From: Opitutus sp. GAS368
Lineage (GTDB): Bacteria; Verrucomicrobiota; Verrucomicrobiia; Opitutales; Opitutaceae
Direction of reading: 5' to 3'
Assembly (NCBI GenBank): GCA_945903465.1
Contig: CAMDOF010000014.1
Location: 20,015 to 84,014 of the forward strand
Length of the DNA: 64,000 nucleotides
Made by a program: the position numbers and the translations under genes. Below the pieces are notes generated by a model. That model was not told the origin of the DNA. It did no database searches and saw only the letters and a program-made list of their open reading frames with translations. The first letter of the stretch is position 1; each line of letters opens with the position of its first letter. Shown piece by piece: positions 35,995-44,816 of this stretch.

Positions 35995-37269
35995 TTACCG
36001 CGGTGCGGGCGGCGGCGTCGCAGGGTCGAGCAGGCTGGCGGCCGGACTCGCCACATGCGGAGCAACCGAGCACAGCCCAGCTGCTAAAATGACGGTCAGA
36101 ATAAAGCAGGCAATCGAGACGTAACTGAGCATCGGTAATCCCGCTAACTGACCCTCCGGCGTGCGCGTCACGAAGAAGCCGGCGGTCAGGCACACACCGG
36201 CCGTGGCCGCCTGTTGCAGGGCAGCGTGCACGCTCATAAAGCCGCCGCGGTGGCGTGCCCCGACGGCATTCGTGATCATCGTCATCACCGGAGAAAATCG
36301 GCCCGACATCGTAACCATAAATAACGCCATCATCAGCGACGCGAAGGTCAGTGAGGCGGGTCCCATCCGGGTGATGACGAGCACCGCGATCACGGCCCCC
36401 ACCGACATGATCATGAGTAACTTCAACCGGTTCATGTGGTCACTCAGCCAGCCGATGAGCGGGGTCGTCAGCGCGGTCGTCAACCCTCCGACCATGTAAG
36501 TAATCGGCAGTTGAATTTTCTCATCGAGGCCGACGTTCGCGATGAAGGCAGGCGCGATAAAAGGGATGAGTAAGCCGCCGGCCATCACGAGCACGGCGCC
36601 GAGTGCAAGGGCCCGCTGGTACACGTGGTCGGTGAGGATTTCGCGCATTTGCCGCAGCGGTTGATGGCGGCTGACCGCCGTCTCGATTGGCGGCAAGACG
36701 AGGGCCGCCAGGGCGAGCGCCCCAGCGGTGCAACCGCTGAGAAGAAAGAAGGGGGCGTGCCAGCCAGATTTGCCCGCAAGCACGAGCCCGATCGGTACGC
36801 CGAGCACCGAGGCGAGTGGAAACGCGGTCATCACCAAGCTCATGGCACGGCCTCGGCGGGCCGGTGGAATAATATCGCCGACCATCGCGTTTACGAGGGA
36901 GCCGGTGAGACCGCCGAAGGCCCCGGCGGCAATCCGCGCCAGCAGTAATGCATGATGGCTTGGCGCCAAGGCACAGGCAAGGGTCGCCAGTCCAAAGCCC
37001 GCGTAAAGCCAGACGAGCGCCCGTTTGCGATCAAAGCGGTCGAGCACGAACCCCCCCGCCAATCCACTTACTGCGGCCGATAACCCATACGCGGCGACGA
37101 GATGGGCAAACTGGGCCGGGCTGATTGCAAATACGCTCATCAGTTGCGCCCCCAGCGGCATGATAATCATGAAATCAAGGATGTGCGTGAACTGCAGCGC
37201 TCCCAATGTGAGAAGCGTGGCGCGTTCCCGCCTGGGGGAGAGCGCATGATGGTGTCCACGGTGCGGCAT
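35995..37269 (-). CDS. Major facilitator superfamily transporter
   Basis: The 424-residue protein has twelve predicted membrane helices and the MFS motif between helices 2 and 3 (GGFVLDRFDRKRALVWLYAG, a G-x-x-x-D-R-x-x-x-R-x pattern). An early helix carries the family's PLGAQLMSVFAISPAQFAHL. The profile is of drug/sugar exporters of the AraJ/Bcr type. It lies between the U32 peptidase (15 bases) and the LysR gene (40 bases) on the same strand, so co-transcription is plausible and the regulator may control it. The substrate is unknown. Confidence 0.92.
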   Translation of the reverse strand: MPHRGHHHALSPRRERATLLTLGALQFTHILDFMIIMPLGAQLMSVFAISPAQFAHLVAAYGLSAAVSGLAGGFVLDRFDRKRALVWLYAGFGLATLACALAPSHHALLLARIAAGAFGGLTGSLVNAMVGDIIPPARRGRAMSLVMTAFPLASVLGVPIGLVLAGKSGWHAPFFLLSGCTAGALALAALVLPPIETAVSRHQPLRQMREILTDHVYQRALALGAVLVMAGGLLIPFIAPAFIANVGLDEKIQLPITYMVGGLTTALTTPLIGWLSDHMNRLKLLMIMSVGAVIAVLVITRMGPASLTFASLMMALFMVTMSGRFSPVMTMITNAVGARHRGGFMSVHAALQQAATAGVCLTAGFFVTRTPEGQLAGLPMLSYVSIACFILTVILAAGLCSVAPHVASPAASLLDPATPPPAPR

Positions 37270-37309
37270 AAAACCACGACCGTTGGCTTTTTTAGGGAAA
37301 GCGCAACCG

Positions 37310-38221
37310 TCAGCGGGTAGCGTGGGTCATTAACTCTTCCCGCGTGCGGACATGCTCGCGCAGAACGGAGATAAATTGCTCAGCCCCTCGGCTTTGGTAG
37401 CGCTGCAGGTGCCGAATGATCGCGAGTTCTCGGGTAGGTGCGGTTCCACTCAGCCGGAGATAAGTCAGCGTCTCGCGGTCCGCGGGCAACCGGGCGAGTT
37501 GGGGTAAAATCGAAATGCCCAGCCCTGCCGCCACCCAAAGTTTGAGCGTCGCGATCTGCGCACAATGAAAACCAATCCGCGGTTGCAACTTTTGGTCGCC
37601 AAAGAAGCTCCGAATTTGCGTCGCGAGCGCGCTGGCGTCCCCCAACGATGCGAAGCTTTCCCCAGCGACGTCGTTCAGATTAATTTCCGCGCGGGCCGCA
37701 ATCGGATGGTCTTTCCCCACCACTAACAACAGCGGTTCCGTCATCAGCGGCTCAACGGAAATCCGATGCTCCTTCACGGGCAATGGGACAATCGCAAGGT
37801 CGAGGTCGCCTTCGACGACGCCGCGCACGAGGTTCGCGCGGAAATCTTCCCGCGCATCAATCAGCAAATTCGGATGCGTGGTGTGCAGTTCCGCAATCAA
37901 AGGTGTCAAAAGGTACGGCATGACGGTCTGCACCGCGCCAACCGTGATTCGCCTCCCCAAATTAGGGTGATCGCCGAGCTCCTTGGCTGCGTTTTCGACT
38001 TCGAAAAGGATCCTCCGCGCTCGCTCCCGAAAGGCGACGCCGGCCTCCGTTAAAACGGCCTTGCGGCCCAGCCGATGAAAAAGCTTATGACCAACCTCAT
38101 TTTCCAAATTCAAAATCTGTTGACTTAAAGAGGGTTGGGATACGTTAGAACGTTCCGCCGCCCGTGTAAAATTTCCAGTCTCGGCCACCGCCGCAAAGTA
38201 CCGCAGTTGGGTTAATTCCAT
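37310..38221 (-). CDS. LysR-family transcriptional regulator (OxyR-like)
   Basis: The 303-residue LysR protein has the winged helix-turn-helix at residues 1-60 (LRYFAAVAETGNFTRAAERS, NVSQPSLSQQILNLENEVG), then a periplasmic-binding-like effector domain. N-terminal and linker residues resemble OxyR, but only scattered Cys are visible and no convincing C-x8-C redox pair: one Cys is in IGFHCAQIATL at about residue 223. A small-molecule effector is therefore as likely as peroxide. It is divergent from the short membrane gene at 38293 and probably regulates itself and perhaps the MFS gene. Confidence 0.92.
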   Translation of the reverse strand: MELTQLRYFAAVAETGNFTRAAERSNVSQPSLSQQILNLENEVGHKLFHRLGRKAVLTEAGVAFRERARRILFEVENAAKELGDHPNLGRRITVGAVQTVMPYLLTPLIAELHTTHPNLLIDAREDFRANLVRGVVEGDLDLAIVPLPVKEHRISVEPLMTEPLLLVVGKDHPIAARAEINLNDVAGESFASLGDASALATQIRSFFGDQKLQPRIGFHCAQIATLKLWVAAGLGISILPQLARLPADRETLTYLRLSGTAPTRELAIIRHLQRYQSRGAEQFISVLREHVRTREELMTHATR

Positions 38222-38230
38222 AGTTTAAAA

Positions 38231-38266
38231 CTATCAAATAGATAGGAAGGTTCGATTTCAACTATC
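38231..38266. promoter_or_regulatory. Candidate LysR operator in divergent promoter region
   Basis: CTATCAAATAGATAG at 38231-38245 is a CTATC-N5-GATAG dyad with a T-N11-A core, the LysR-type binding pattern. A further CTATC half-site follows at 38262-38266. It lies 10 bases before the LysR start codon and 48 before the divergent small gene, a usual place for autoregulation. Assigned by pattern only. Confidence 0.4.
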
Positions 38267-38292
38267 ATAATTTTGAGGTATACTGCGTCTCG

Positions 38293-38520
38293 TTGAATCA
38301 AGTCGATTCGATGAAAAGCTATAAATCTATGAATAAGTATAATCGTTCAGTGTTTCTCGCGGTCCTTGGCCTCCTCATTGCGGGTGCGGCGATCGCCCTT
38401 TCTTTCCGTGCCTCCGTTAATGCCGAGTCCTTGATTGGCTACGTCAGCGTGTTCGCCATGCTTTGCGTCGCCGCTTTGGAATATCGGATTACTTGGAAGC
38501 GGCTCTTGGGCCGGGGTTAA
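38293..38520 (+). CDS. Small two-helix membrane protein
   Basis: A frame of up to 75 codons; Met codons at 38311 and 38332 are alternative starts. It encodes two hydrophobic helices (SVFLAVLGLLIAGAAIALSF, LIGYVSVFAMLCVAALEYRI) separated by a short polar loop and ending in a basic tail. No family is recognised. It is followed 26 bases later by a strong terminator and preceded by the LysR dyad, which supports it as an expressed gene under that regulator. Confidence 0.6.
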   Translation: MNQVDSMKSYKSMNKYNRSVFLAVLGLLIAGAAIALSFRASVNAESLIGYVSVFAMLCVAALEYRITWKRLLGRG

Positions 38521-38546
38521 ATCCCTCCTCGAGGTTAGAACCAACC

Positions 38547-38580
38547 GGGGCCCGGATTAATTTCCGGGCCCCTTTTTTTT
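38547..38580 (+). terminator. Rho-independent terminator
   Basis: A perfect 9-bp GC stem (GGGGCCCGG 38547-38555, CCGGGCCCC 38564-38572), an 8-base loop and an uninterrupted T8 run. This is the clearest terminator in the window and ends the small membrane-protein transcript. Confidence 0.92.
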
Positions 38581-39171
38581 AAGTTCAGCTGAGAGGATAG
38601 GGCCGCCGACCGGGGCGGGCAGTTTCGATTCGCCAATTTTTGGGCGCCTGAGCGAGCCGAACGCCGAAATCAGGCGGAGAAACGCCGGCGATACGTCGGG
38701 TCGGCGCCAACGGGGGCCCGCGTCGATGGTAGGGGGTTTTAAGTCGGAGTCGGTCCGCGTGAGCGGTAGCGCCAGGGCTTTCGCGCAGCCCCCGCGATCA
38801 CCTCGGCTCAACCCAGACGACTCGTGCGGGCCTACAAAAAAAACCGCCGCGCGGTGTTCCCGCCGTGTGCCCGGCGCCCACCGTTGCGAACCCCGCGGTC
38901 GCTTACCTTCACCGTTTGCTGCTGTCGTCGGCCGCTGCCGTGTCCGCGACCATGGGCACCGTCACCGGCGCGGCGGGCTTAATTTAGCTCGCGTTAAGCC
39001 GATAGAAAGCAGCGCCATCAGGCGGATAAGGGCCCCGGACAGCCTGGACCGTGATGGTGTTCGCGGTGCAGGCGCCGACCGCCGTGCCCAAGGCAAAGTT
39101 CGCCTCCGGCACTCGCGTGATCGGTTGGTGATATCAACCCGATGACCTCGCGGTCGTCGGCCGGGCCGTTC
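38581..39171. other. Gene-free stretch between terminator and tatA
   Basis: About 590 bases with only short overlapping frames. On the minus strand near 39130-38980 one frame reads as a plausible protein end (ALGTAVGACTANTITVQAVR), but it lacks a start and has stops close by, so it may be a decayed gene tail. No RNA gene is recognised. Confidence 0.4.
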
Positions 39172-39774
39172 TCAAGTTTGCTCGGGCCGCGTCGCGGTCT
39201 GAGGCGGAGTCGTGGGAACGACGATCGGGGCCAGCGCAGCGGGTTCCGGGGCGATGGTCTCGGAGGAAGGTGCGGGGGCGGCCAAGCTGGCGTCGGTCGT
39301 GATCCCATGTTCGGTTGGCGCAGAAGCCGGCTCGGCGGCGAGGGTGGGTTGCTCGGCGGGCGTTGGGTCACCTGAGGGGGTCACGCCCGCGGTGGTCGCA
39401 TCGGTGCTCGGAGTTTCCGGCTTAATCTCCGGATGTTGCGAATGGTAGTCGTGATCGTAATCGTGGTGGTACTCATCCGGATGGTGGGTAGCGGCATCGG
39501 GACCCGCGGCGTCAGTTGGGTTAGGGGCGGTGCTGGCGGCGGCGGTGAGTTGCGGCGTCGTGTGCTTGCGCTCGTCCTCATCGAGGGCTCGCTTGAATTC
39601 CTCCTCTACTCCCGCGGCGGCTTTTTTGAATTCACGAATGGACTTGCCCAGTCCGCGGGCGAACGGGGGTAGTTTATCGCCGCCGAAAAGCACGAGAATG
39701 AGCACGAAAATCAGCATCATTTCCGGAGCGCCGACCCCGTCGATGAAGGCAAGTGAAGCGAAAGTCGTATCCAT
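39172..39774 (-). CDS. tatA: TatA/E-type translocase subunit with long His-rich tail
   Basis: The first 60 residues are a TatA: a single membrane helix (EMMLIFVLILVLFGGDKLPP), the F-G-x-x-x-L-P hinge, and an amphipathic helix (FARGLGKSIREFKKAAAGVE). This is the pore-forming part of the twin-arginine export system. The other 140 residues are disordered Pro/Ala/Thr/Glu sequence containing HHPDEYHHDYDHDYHSQHPE, a dense His/Asp/Tyr patch. TatA proteins are usually 60-90 residues. No tatC or tatB is nearby. The Tat-type signal of the dioxygenase at 586-1272 would be a potential client. Confidence 0.88.
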   Translation of the reverse strand: MDTTFASLAFIDGVGAPEMMLIFVLILVLFGGDKLPPFARGLGKSIREFKKAAAGVEEEFKRALDEDERKHTTPQLTAAASTAPNPTDAAGPDAATHHPDEYHHDYDHDYHSQHPEIKPETPSTDATTAGVTPSGDPTPAEQPTLAAEPASAPTEHGITTDASLAAPAPSSETIAPEPAALAPIVVPTTPPQTATRPEQT

Positions 39775-39826
39775 AAAATTGAAGATGAATAATTTCAGGA
39801 AAAAAAGGGAGTGCTAAATGGCCGGG

Positions 39827-40747
39827 TTATTGAACCTTGATACTCACGGTGAAACGCTGGGTTTCGCCGGGCGCCACGTGATGGAGGCCGATTTTGTGTT
39901 CGGGCGCATTGGGCGGGCCCATCCAAGGTTCGACGCAGTAAAACGGTGAATCTGGCGCCAGCGTCCACGTTACAAACGTGGCGTTGGCGTGAGGAATTTT
40001 CTCTGTGCCCAGCTGAATGATAATATCTCCGGTTCGGTCTTTTTCTCCAAACCTGACTTCGGAGTCGCGCAGTCCCATGTGGAGCGCGTCAATCAGCGCG
40101 GGGTTGGCCAGATTTTCGTCCGTCTGTAAGGTCGGTCCGGCGATGAGCGCTCCAGTGGAATCCTGGCGCAGTCGTTTGTTGGCGGGAATCCGAATAAGAT
40201 AGTCGCCTCGGGTGGTGCCCTCTACCCACGGCACGGTGAAATAAAAGTGATGGCCGGCGGACCACGGCAGTGGTTCGCGGCCGAGATTGGTGAGGGCGAG
40301 TTCGCACATTAGCCCGGTGGCCTCGAATCGATAAGTGACGGTAAACTCGTATTGGTACGGGTAGCACTGGCGGGCTTCATCGTTGGGGACAAAGACGGCG
40401 ACAAAGCCGCGGGCATCGAGGCGGGTGACTTTGAACTCGCCTTGGCGGGCGAGGCCATGCATCGGCATGGCGCGGCGGACATCATCGTCGGCTCGCCAGT
40501 AGTGAATATCGCCGCGATCGAAGACCCGCGCATTGAAGGGAAATAGAATCGGGTTGCCGCCGCGGACCTTGGCGAAGTCGTCAAAGTTGGCGTCTTCCGG
40601 CCAGTACAAAATATCACGAACGGAGCCGTCGCCGAGGGTGAGGTTCCAGTTCATGAGTCGCGCGCCCAGTTCGGGCAAGGCGAGAAAAGTGGAACGACCC
40701 ACGTGCCAGCGGGTGAGTTGATGGCCTTGGTAGGTGACCTTTTCCAT
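39827..40747 (-). CDS. Aldose 1-epimerase / hexose-6-phosphate mutarotase family protein
   Basis: The 306-residue galactose-mutarotase-fold protein interconverts anomers of a sugar or sugar phosphate. Motifs include ALPELGARLMNWNL near residue 25, GNPILFPFNARVFD, a catalytic-type His in PMHGLARQGEFKV, WSAGHHFYFTVPW with a second His, and a late CVEPWMGPPNAPE segment with the general-base region. No signal peptide is seen. Which sugar it acts on is unclear; it lies 52 bases upstream of tatA on the same strand. Confidence 0.85.
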   Translation of the reverse strand: MEKVTYQGHQLTRWHVGRSTFLALPELGARLMNWNLTLGDGSVRDILYWPEDANFDDFAKVRGGNPILFPFNARVFDRGDIHYWRADDDVRRAMPMHGLARQGEFKVTRLDARGFVAVFVPNDEARQCYPYQYEFTVTYRFEATGLMCELALTNLGREPLPWSAGHHFYFTVPWVEGTTRGDYLIRIPANKRLRQDSTGALIAGPTLQTDENLANPALIDALHMGLRDSEVRFGEKDRTGDIIIQLGTEKIPHANATFVTWTLAPDSPFYCVEPWMGPPNAPEHKIGLHHVAPGETQRFTVSIKVQ

Positions 40748-40885
40748 AGGGTGCGGGGCTGCGTTTAACGCGGAGGCGCGGTGGTGCGCAAAGTTATTAT
40801 TTCAAAAGGTGCGCGCGTTTTTTTTGCTGGAGGCAGTGTGACGCGAGCTTGCTTGGGCGTTTTTTTTGCGCAAGGTTTCGACGGA

Positions 40886-42355
40886 ATGTTTGAAGGGTGT
40901 TCATCATCGTTGGTTGGACGGGTCCTGTTCGCGTCTCGGCTGATGGCAGTCGGTCTTGCGGTGCAGGCGCTCGTGGGCGCAGCGGTCGACGCCTCGCGCG
41001 GCGCCGTGGTGGAGGGGGCGCGGAAGCAACGCGTCCTCGTGGTACCGGTCCGTGAGCAGGTCGACGGTCCGTTGCTTTTTATAATCCGGCGTGGGCTGAA
41101 AGAGGCGATTGAGGAAAAGGCCGATGTAGTGATTCTGGATATGAAAACACCCGGCGGTGCGCTTGATGTGACGTTCGAGATCATGGAAGCGCTCGGTAAG
41201 TTTCCGGGGACGACGATTACGTTTGTAAATGATCAGGCGCTCTCGGCTGGGGCGTTTATCGCGGCCGCCACGGAGGAAATTTGGTTTTCTCCTCGGGGCA
41301 AGATTGGGGCCGCCGCGCCGGTGGGCGCGACGGGGCAGGAGATCGATAAATCGATGCGGCAAAAAGTGGTGAGTTATTTGCGGGCGGAGGTGCGGTCGCT
41401 CTCGGAAGGCAAAGGGTTTCGCGGGCAGGTGGTTTCGGCGATGATCGACGAGGACTACATCTTGAAGATCGGTGAAGACGTTTTGAAACCCAAGGGTGAG
41501 TTGTTGACGTTGACGGCAAGTGAGGCGCTCAAGGCTTATGGTGAGCCGCCGCAAGCGCTGCTGGGCGCGGGCATGGCGGCGAGCGTGACGGATTTGTTGA
41601 CGCAAAAATTTGGGGCCGATCAGTTTTCGGTGAAAGTGTTGACGGTGACCTGGTCGGAACGACTTGCCGTGATGATGCACGCGGTGGCGCCAATTCTGAT
41701 GGGACTGGGTTTGTTGGCTTTGTACATCGAGTTTAAAACGCCGGGGTTCGGGATTTTCGGGATCGTGGGAATTGCGCTTTTGGCGGTGGTTTTTCTGAGT
41801 AATTTTGTGGCGGGGCTCTCGGGTCATGAGCCGATGATGGTCTTTGGGCTGGGCCTTTTGCTGGTCTTGTTGGAATTGGTTTTCTTGCCGGGATTTGTGG
41901 TTTTTGCCTTGGGTGGCCTGACGCTGATGGCGGGTTCGTTGGTGTGGTCGATGGCGGATATTTGGCCGAACCGGCCGATCGTTTTTAATGATGCGTTATT
42001 GTTTGGGCCGGTGCGGGATCTTGCCTTAGGGGTCGTGGTTGCGGTGGTGGTGGCACTCGCGTTTGCGCGTTTTATTCCGAAGGGCTGGTTTTTTACGCGG
42101 TTAGCGATCGGTGAAGTTTTGGCGGGTCCGGGGCAGCCGCTGGCGATGGCGATGGAGGTTGACGGGCTGGTCGGGCATATGGCGGTAGCGGTGACGGGGC
42201 TCTTTCCGAGTGGACAAGTGGAGGTGGCGGGGCGGCGGTATGACGCGCGACTCGAAGTGGGATCGGCGGTCGTGGGAGCGCGGGTCGTGATTCGCCGCAA
42301 GACGGATTTTGGGCTGGTGGTGGAGTGCGTGGCGGTGGAGAATCCTCGTGGATGA
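40886..42355 (+). CDS. NfeD-type membrane serine protease (ClpP class)
   Basis: The 489-residue protein has a signal/anchor at the N-terminus, a ClpP-like protease domain (VVILDMKTPGGALDVTFEIM, with candidate nucleophile Ser in QALSAGAFIAAA and a nearby Lys in GKIGAAAPV), four or five membrane helices and a C-terminal OB-fold (NfeD) domain near residues 430-485. NfeD proteases pair with flotillin/stomatin proteins in membrane quality control. An in-frame start at 40781 exists, but the intervening codons hold two T8 runs and read poorly, so the ATG at 40886 is preferred. The last four bases overlap the next start. Confidence 0.9.
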   Translation: MFEGCSSSLVGRVLFASRLMAVGLAVQALVGAAVDASRGAVVEGARKQRVLVVPVREQVDGPLLFIIRRGLKEAIEEKADVVILDMKTPGGALDVTFEIMEALGKFPGTTITFVNDQALSAGAFIAAATEEIWFSPRGKIGAAAPVGATGQEIDKSMRQKVVSYLRAEVRSLSEGKGFRGQVVSAMIDEDYILKIGEDVLKPKGELLTLTASEALKAYGEPPQALLGAGMAASVTDLLTQKFGADQFSVKVLTVTWSERLAVMMHAVAPILMGLGLLALYIEFKTPGFGIFGIVGIALLAVVFLSNFVAGLSGHEPMMVFGLGLLLVLLELVFLPGFVVFALGGLTLMAGSLVWSMADIWPNRPIVFNDALLFGPVRDLALGVVVAVVVALAFARFIPKGWFFTRLAIGEVLAGPGQPLAMAMEVDGLVGHMAVAVTGLFPSGQVEVAGRRYDARLEVGSAVVGARVVIRRKTDFGLVVECVAVENPRG

Positions 42356-42834
42356 GCTTGGTCCTATTATTTTTTGCGGTGGGCATTCTTCTCGTGGGCG
42401 TTGATGTGTTCGTGCCGGGATCGCTCCTGGGTGTTTTAGGGGGGATGGCATGGGTGGCGGGCGTGGCGGTGGCGTTCAGTCGTTTCGGAGTGAACGCGGG
42501 GGCCTACGCTTCCGGGGTGGCGTTGGTATTGGGCGGCGTCGCGCTCTACCTTGAGCTTGAGTGGTTGCCGAAGAGCCGGCTGGCGCGGAAGTTTTCCTGG
42601 AAGTCTTGGAGTGGGGGCCAAAGCCAGCCAGCGATTGCCGCTCGGACCGTGGTCGGCCAGCGCGCGGTCGCGATCACGCCACTGGCACCAACCGGGGTGG
42701 TGGCGCTGGGTGACCGGCGCTATGAGGCGTTTGCCCGCAGTGGCCATGTCGCCGCGGGTGCCGCAGTCGACATCATCGACTTGGATAATTTTCGTTTAAT
42801 TGTCGTTCAATCCTCAACTATCTCAACCACATGA
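42352..42834 (+). CDS. Second NfeD-domain membrane protein
   Basis: The 160-residue protein starts at 42352, overlapping the previous stop by four bases. It has three membrane helices ([20 protein letters not shown], then [20 protein letters not shown], then [14 protein letters not shown]) and a C-terminal OB-like NfeD domain ([40 protein letters not shown]). It lacks the protease part. Its own stop overlaps the floA start, so the three genes are one coupled unit. Confidence 0.87.
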   Translation: MSLVLLFFAVGILLVGVDVFVPGSLLGVLGGMAWVAGVAVAFSRFGVNAGAYASGVALVLGGVALYLELEWLPKSRLARKFSWKSWSGGQSQPAIAARTVVGQRAVAITPLAPTGVVALGDRRYEAFARSGHVAAGAAVDIIDLDNFRLIVVQSSTISTT

Positions 42835-43832
42835 GTCTTCCACTGATCGGTCTGATTATCGCCGGCCTAATCGCTTTAATTATTGGCGCGATTGTCTTTA
42901 GTTTGATTGGGGCGTGGGTGAAGGCGCTCTTTAACGGTGCGCCTGTGCCGATGTCGAAACTGGTCGCGTTAAAATTCGCGAGTATTCCGTATGGCCTGAT
43001 TGTGGATGCGAGGATCACCGCGGTGCGTGCCGGCATCGAGGTGGACGCGGATCAAATTGCGTCGCACTATCAGGCGGGTGGTGACGTCGTGCCGACGGTG
43101 CAAGCGCTGATTGCCGCTCAGAAAGCGGGCATTGAATTGGGATGGAATCGAGCCTGCGCGATTGATCTCGCGACGAAAGGTTCGGGTAAGAGCGTGGTTG
43201 AGGCGGTGCGGACCTCGGTGGACCCGAAGGTCATTGATTGTCCGAATCCTGCGAGTGGGCGTACGACGATTGATGGTGTGGCGAAGGACGGCATTCAGGT
43301 GAAAGTGAAGGCGCGGGTGACGGTGCGAACGAATCTGGATCGTTTTGTGGGCGGAGCGAAGGAGGACACGATCATCGCGCGGGTGGGCGAAGGGATCGTA
43401 TCGACGATTGGTTCGTCGGAAAGCTACAAGTCGGTTTTGGAAGCGCCGGACAGCATCTCTAAAACGGTGCTGGCGCGTGGTCTCGATGTGGGATCGGCGT
43501 TTGAGATTTTGTCGATCGACATCGCGGACGTTGATGTGGGTGAGAATGTGGGTGCGAAATTGCAGGAAGCGCAGGCCGAGGCGAACAAGAGTATCGCGCA
43601 GGCGCAGGCGGAGATTCGTCGCGCGGCCGCGGTAGCGGTTGAGCAGGAAATGAAAGCGCGCGTGCAGGAGATGCAGGCGAAGGTGGTGGAAGCGCAAGCG
43701 CAGGTACCGCTGGCGATGGCGGAAGCGTTTCGTTCGGGGCGTTTGGGCATTATGGATTACTACAAGATGGAAAACATTCAGTCTGACACGCAGATGCGCT
43801 CCTCGATTGCGCACCCTGACGGGAAGAAGTAA
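42831..43832 (+). CDS. floA: Flotillin-like protein FloA
   Basis: The 333-residue protein has a membrane hairpin at residues 4-28 and the FloA body: [20 protein letters not shown], then [15 protein letters not shown], then [20 protein letters not shown]. It ends in a coiled coil of Glu/Ala repeats ([20 protein letters not shown]). FloA scaffolds membrane microdomains and NfeD proteins are its standard partners. It is the third gene of the coupled nfeD-nfeD-floA unit. Confidence 0.95.
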   Translation: MSLPLIGLIIAGLIALIIGAIVFSLIGAWVKALFNGAPVPMSKLVALKFASIPYGLIVDARITAVRAGIEVDADQIASHYQAGGDVVPTVQALIAAQKAGIELGWNRACAIDLATKGSGKSVVEAVRTSVDPKVIDCPNPASGRTTIDGVAKDGIQVKVKARVTVRTNLDRFVGGAKEDTIIARVGEGIVSTIGSSESYKSVLEAPDSISKTVLARGLDVGSAFEILSIDIADVDVGENVGAKLQEAQAEANKSIAQAQAEIRRAAAVAVEQEMKARVQEMQAKVVEAQAQVPLAMAEAFRSGRLGIMDYYKMENIQSDTQMRSSIAHPDGKK

Positions 43833-43856
43833 GGCGGCGGGTTAATTTTTTGAACC

Positions 43857-44519
43857 GTGTTCGCCGCTGCCAGCCTTTTTGATTGGGTGATGGGAAAGTT
43901 GCCGGTCCTGATATTCCTGCTCGTATTTGTGAGCCAGGTGGTGCGGGGATGGATGCGTTCTCGCGAGGAAAAGCCCGCGCCCCAAGCTAAGCCTGACAGT
44001 CTGGAAGAGCAACGGCGGACGCGTGAAGTGCAGGAGCAGATTAGGCGGCGAATTGCCGCGCGGCGGGGCGAGTTGGCGGCGCCGCCGCTGGCTCCGAGTG
44101 AGCCCTTGCCGCCGGCGATGCCTCGGCGGATGGAAACCACGCAAATGCCGGAACCCTTTGGGGGGCCTTTGCGCCGAGTGATGGAAGAGTTACAGCGGGA
44201 GATTTTGCCGCCGCCCGCGCTGCCGCCGAGCCCGGTCAGGGCGCCGGTGCCAACGGCGTTGCGGTCGGAGAGCCTAAGTCTGGAACTGGAGCGGCAGCAA
44301 CAATTGGCGGAGAGTTTGCGGGTGATGGAGGAGTCCCGTGTTTTGGTGGAGCGGCGGGCGAAGAACCTTGCAGCGGATAATTACGCGGCTTCTCAATCTG
44401 AGGGTGGCTTAAGGTCGGTGGTGAGGGGCAAAGTTTTGGCGGATGTGCGTGATCCGGCGAGCCTGCGGCGCGCGTTCGTGTTGCGCGAAGTGCTGGGACC
44501 GCCGGTGGCGTTGCGCTAA
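43857..44519 (+). CDS. Unknown single-span membrane protein downstream of floA
   Basis: The 220-residue protein (GTG start 43857, or ATG 43890) has one membrane helix near residues 14-30, then a charged, Pro-rich middle with coiled-coil potential (SLEEQRRTREVQEQIRRRIA). It ends in LRRAFVLREVLGPPVALR. That last motif recurs, as I recall, at the end of otherwise variable proteins of planctomycetes and verrucomicrobia, but I cannot assign a function. It lies 24 bases after floA and is probably in the same transcript. Confidence 0.75.
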   Translation: MFAAASLFDWVMGKLPVLIFLLVFVSQVVRGWMRSREEKPAPQAKPDSLEEQRRTREVQEQIRRRIAARRGELAAPPLAPSEPLPPAMPRRMETTQMPEPFGGPLRRVMEELQREILPPPALPPSPVRAPVPTALRSESLSLELERQQQLAESLRVMEESRVLVERRAKNLAADNYAASQSEGGLRSVVRGKVLADVRDPASLRRAFVLREVLGPPVALR

Positions 44520-44816
44520 TTTTCAATCGCTTGGCGAGTGCGTGGCCGGGCGTGCGGAGAAGGGGGCGCGTGGGTTTTTAGCGAAGCACCGGGCAAGATC
44601 GCGGCGATTGATTGGAGAGCTTCGAGTGGAAGAAGCGTCCGCCCCCGATGGTGATGGCAGCTGGCGGCCCGGTGGGAACGGCGTTGCTTGAGGCGCAGTC
44701 TGGTGGGGCCGCGCGTGAGTAGCGGTTGGGGAGGACTTGGCGCGCTGGTCGGGGCGCTGGTGCCTGCTTGCCAGTGAGGGCTCCCGCGGGTTGGGCGGGT
44801 TGGGCGCCGGGATGAT

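Noticed and set aside
38221..38292. OxyR box
   Set aside because: ATAG/CTAT pieces are present but not with the four-element OxyR spacing; only a general LysR dyad is supported.
38980..39130. Possible gene tail on the minus strand
   Set aside because: A few residues look protein-like, but there is no start, the frame has stops and no family is recognised.
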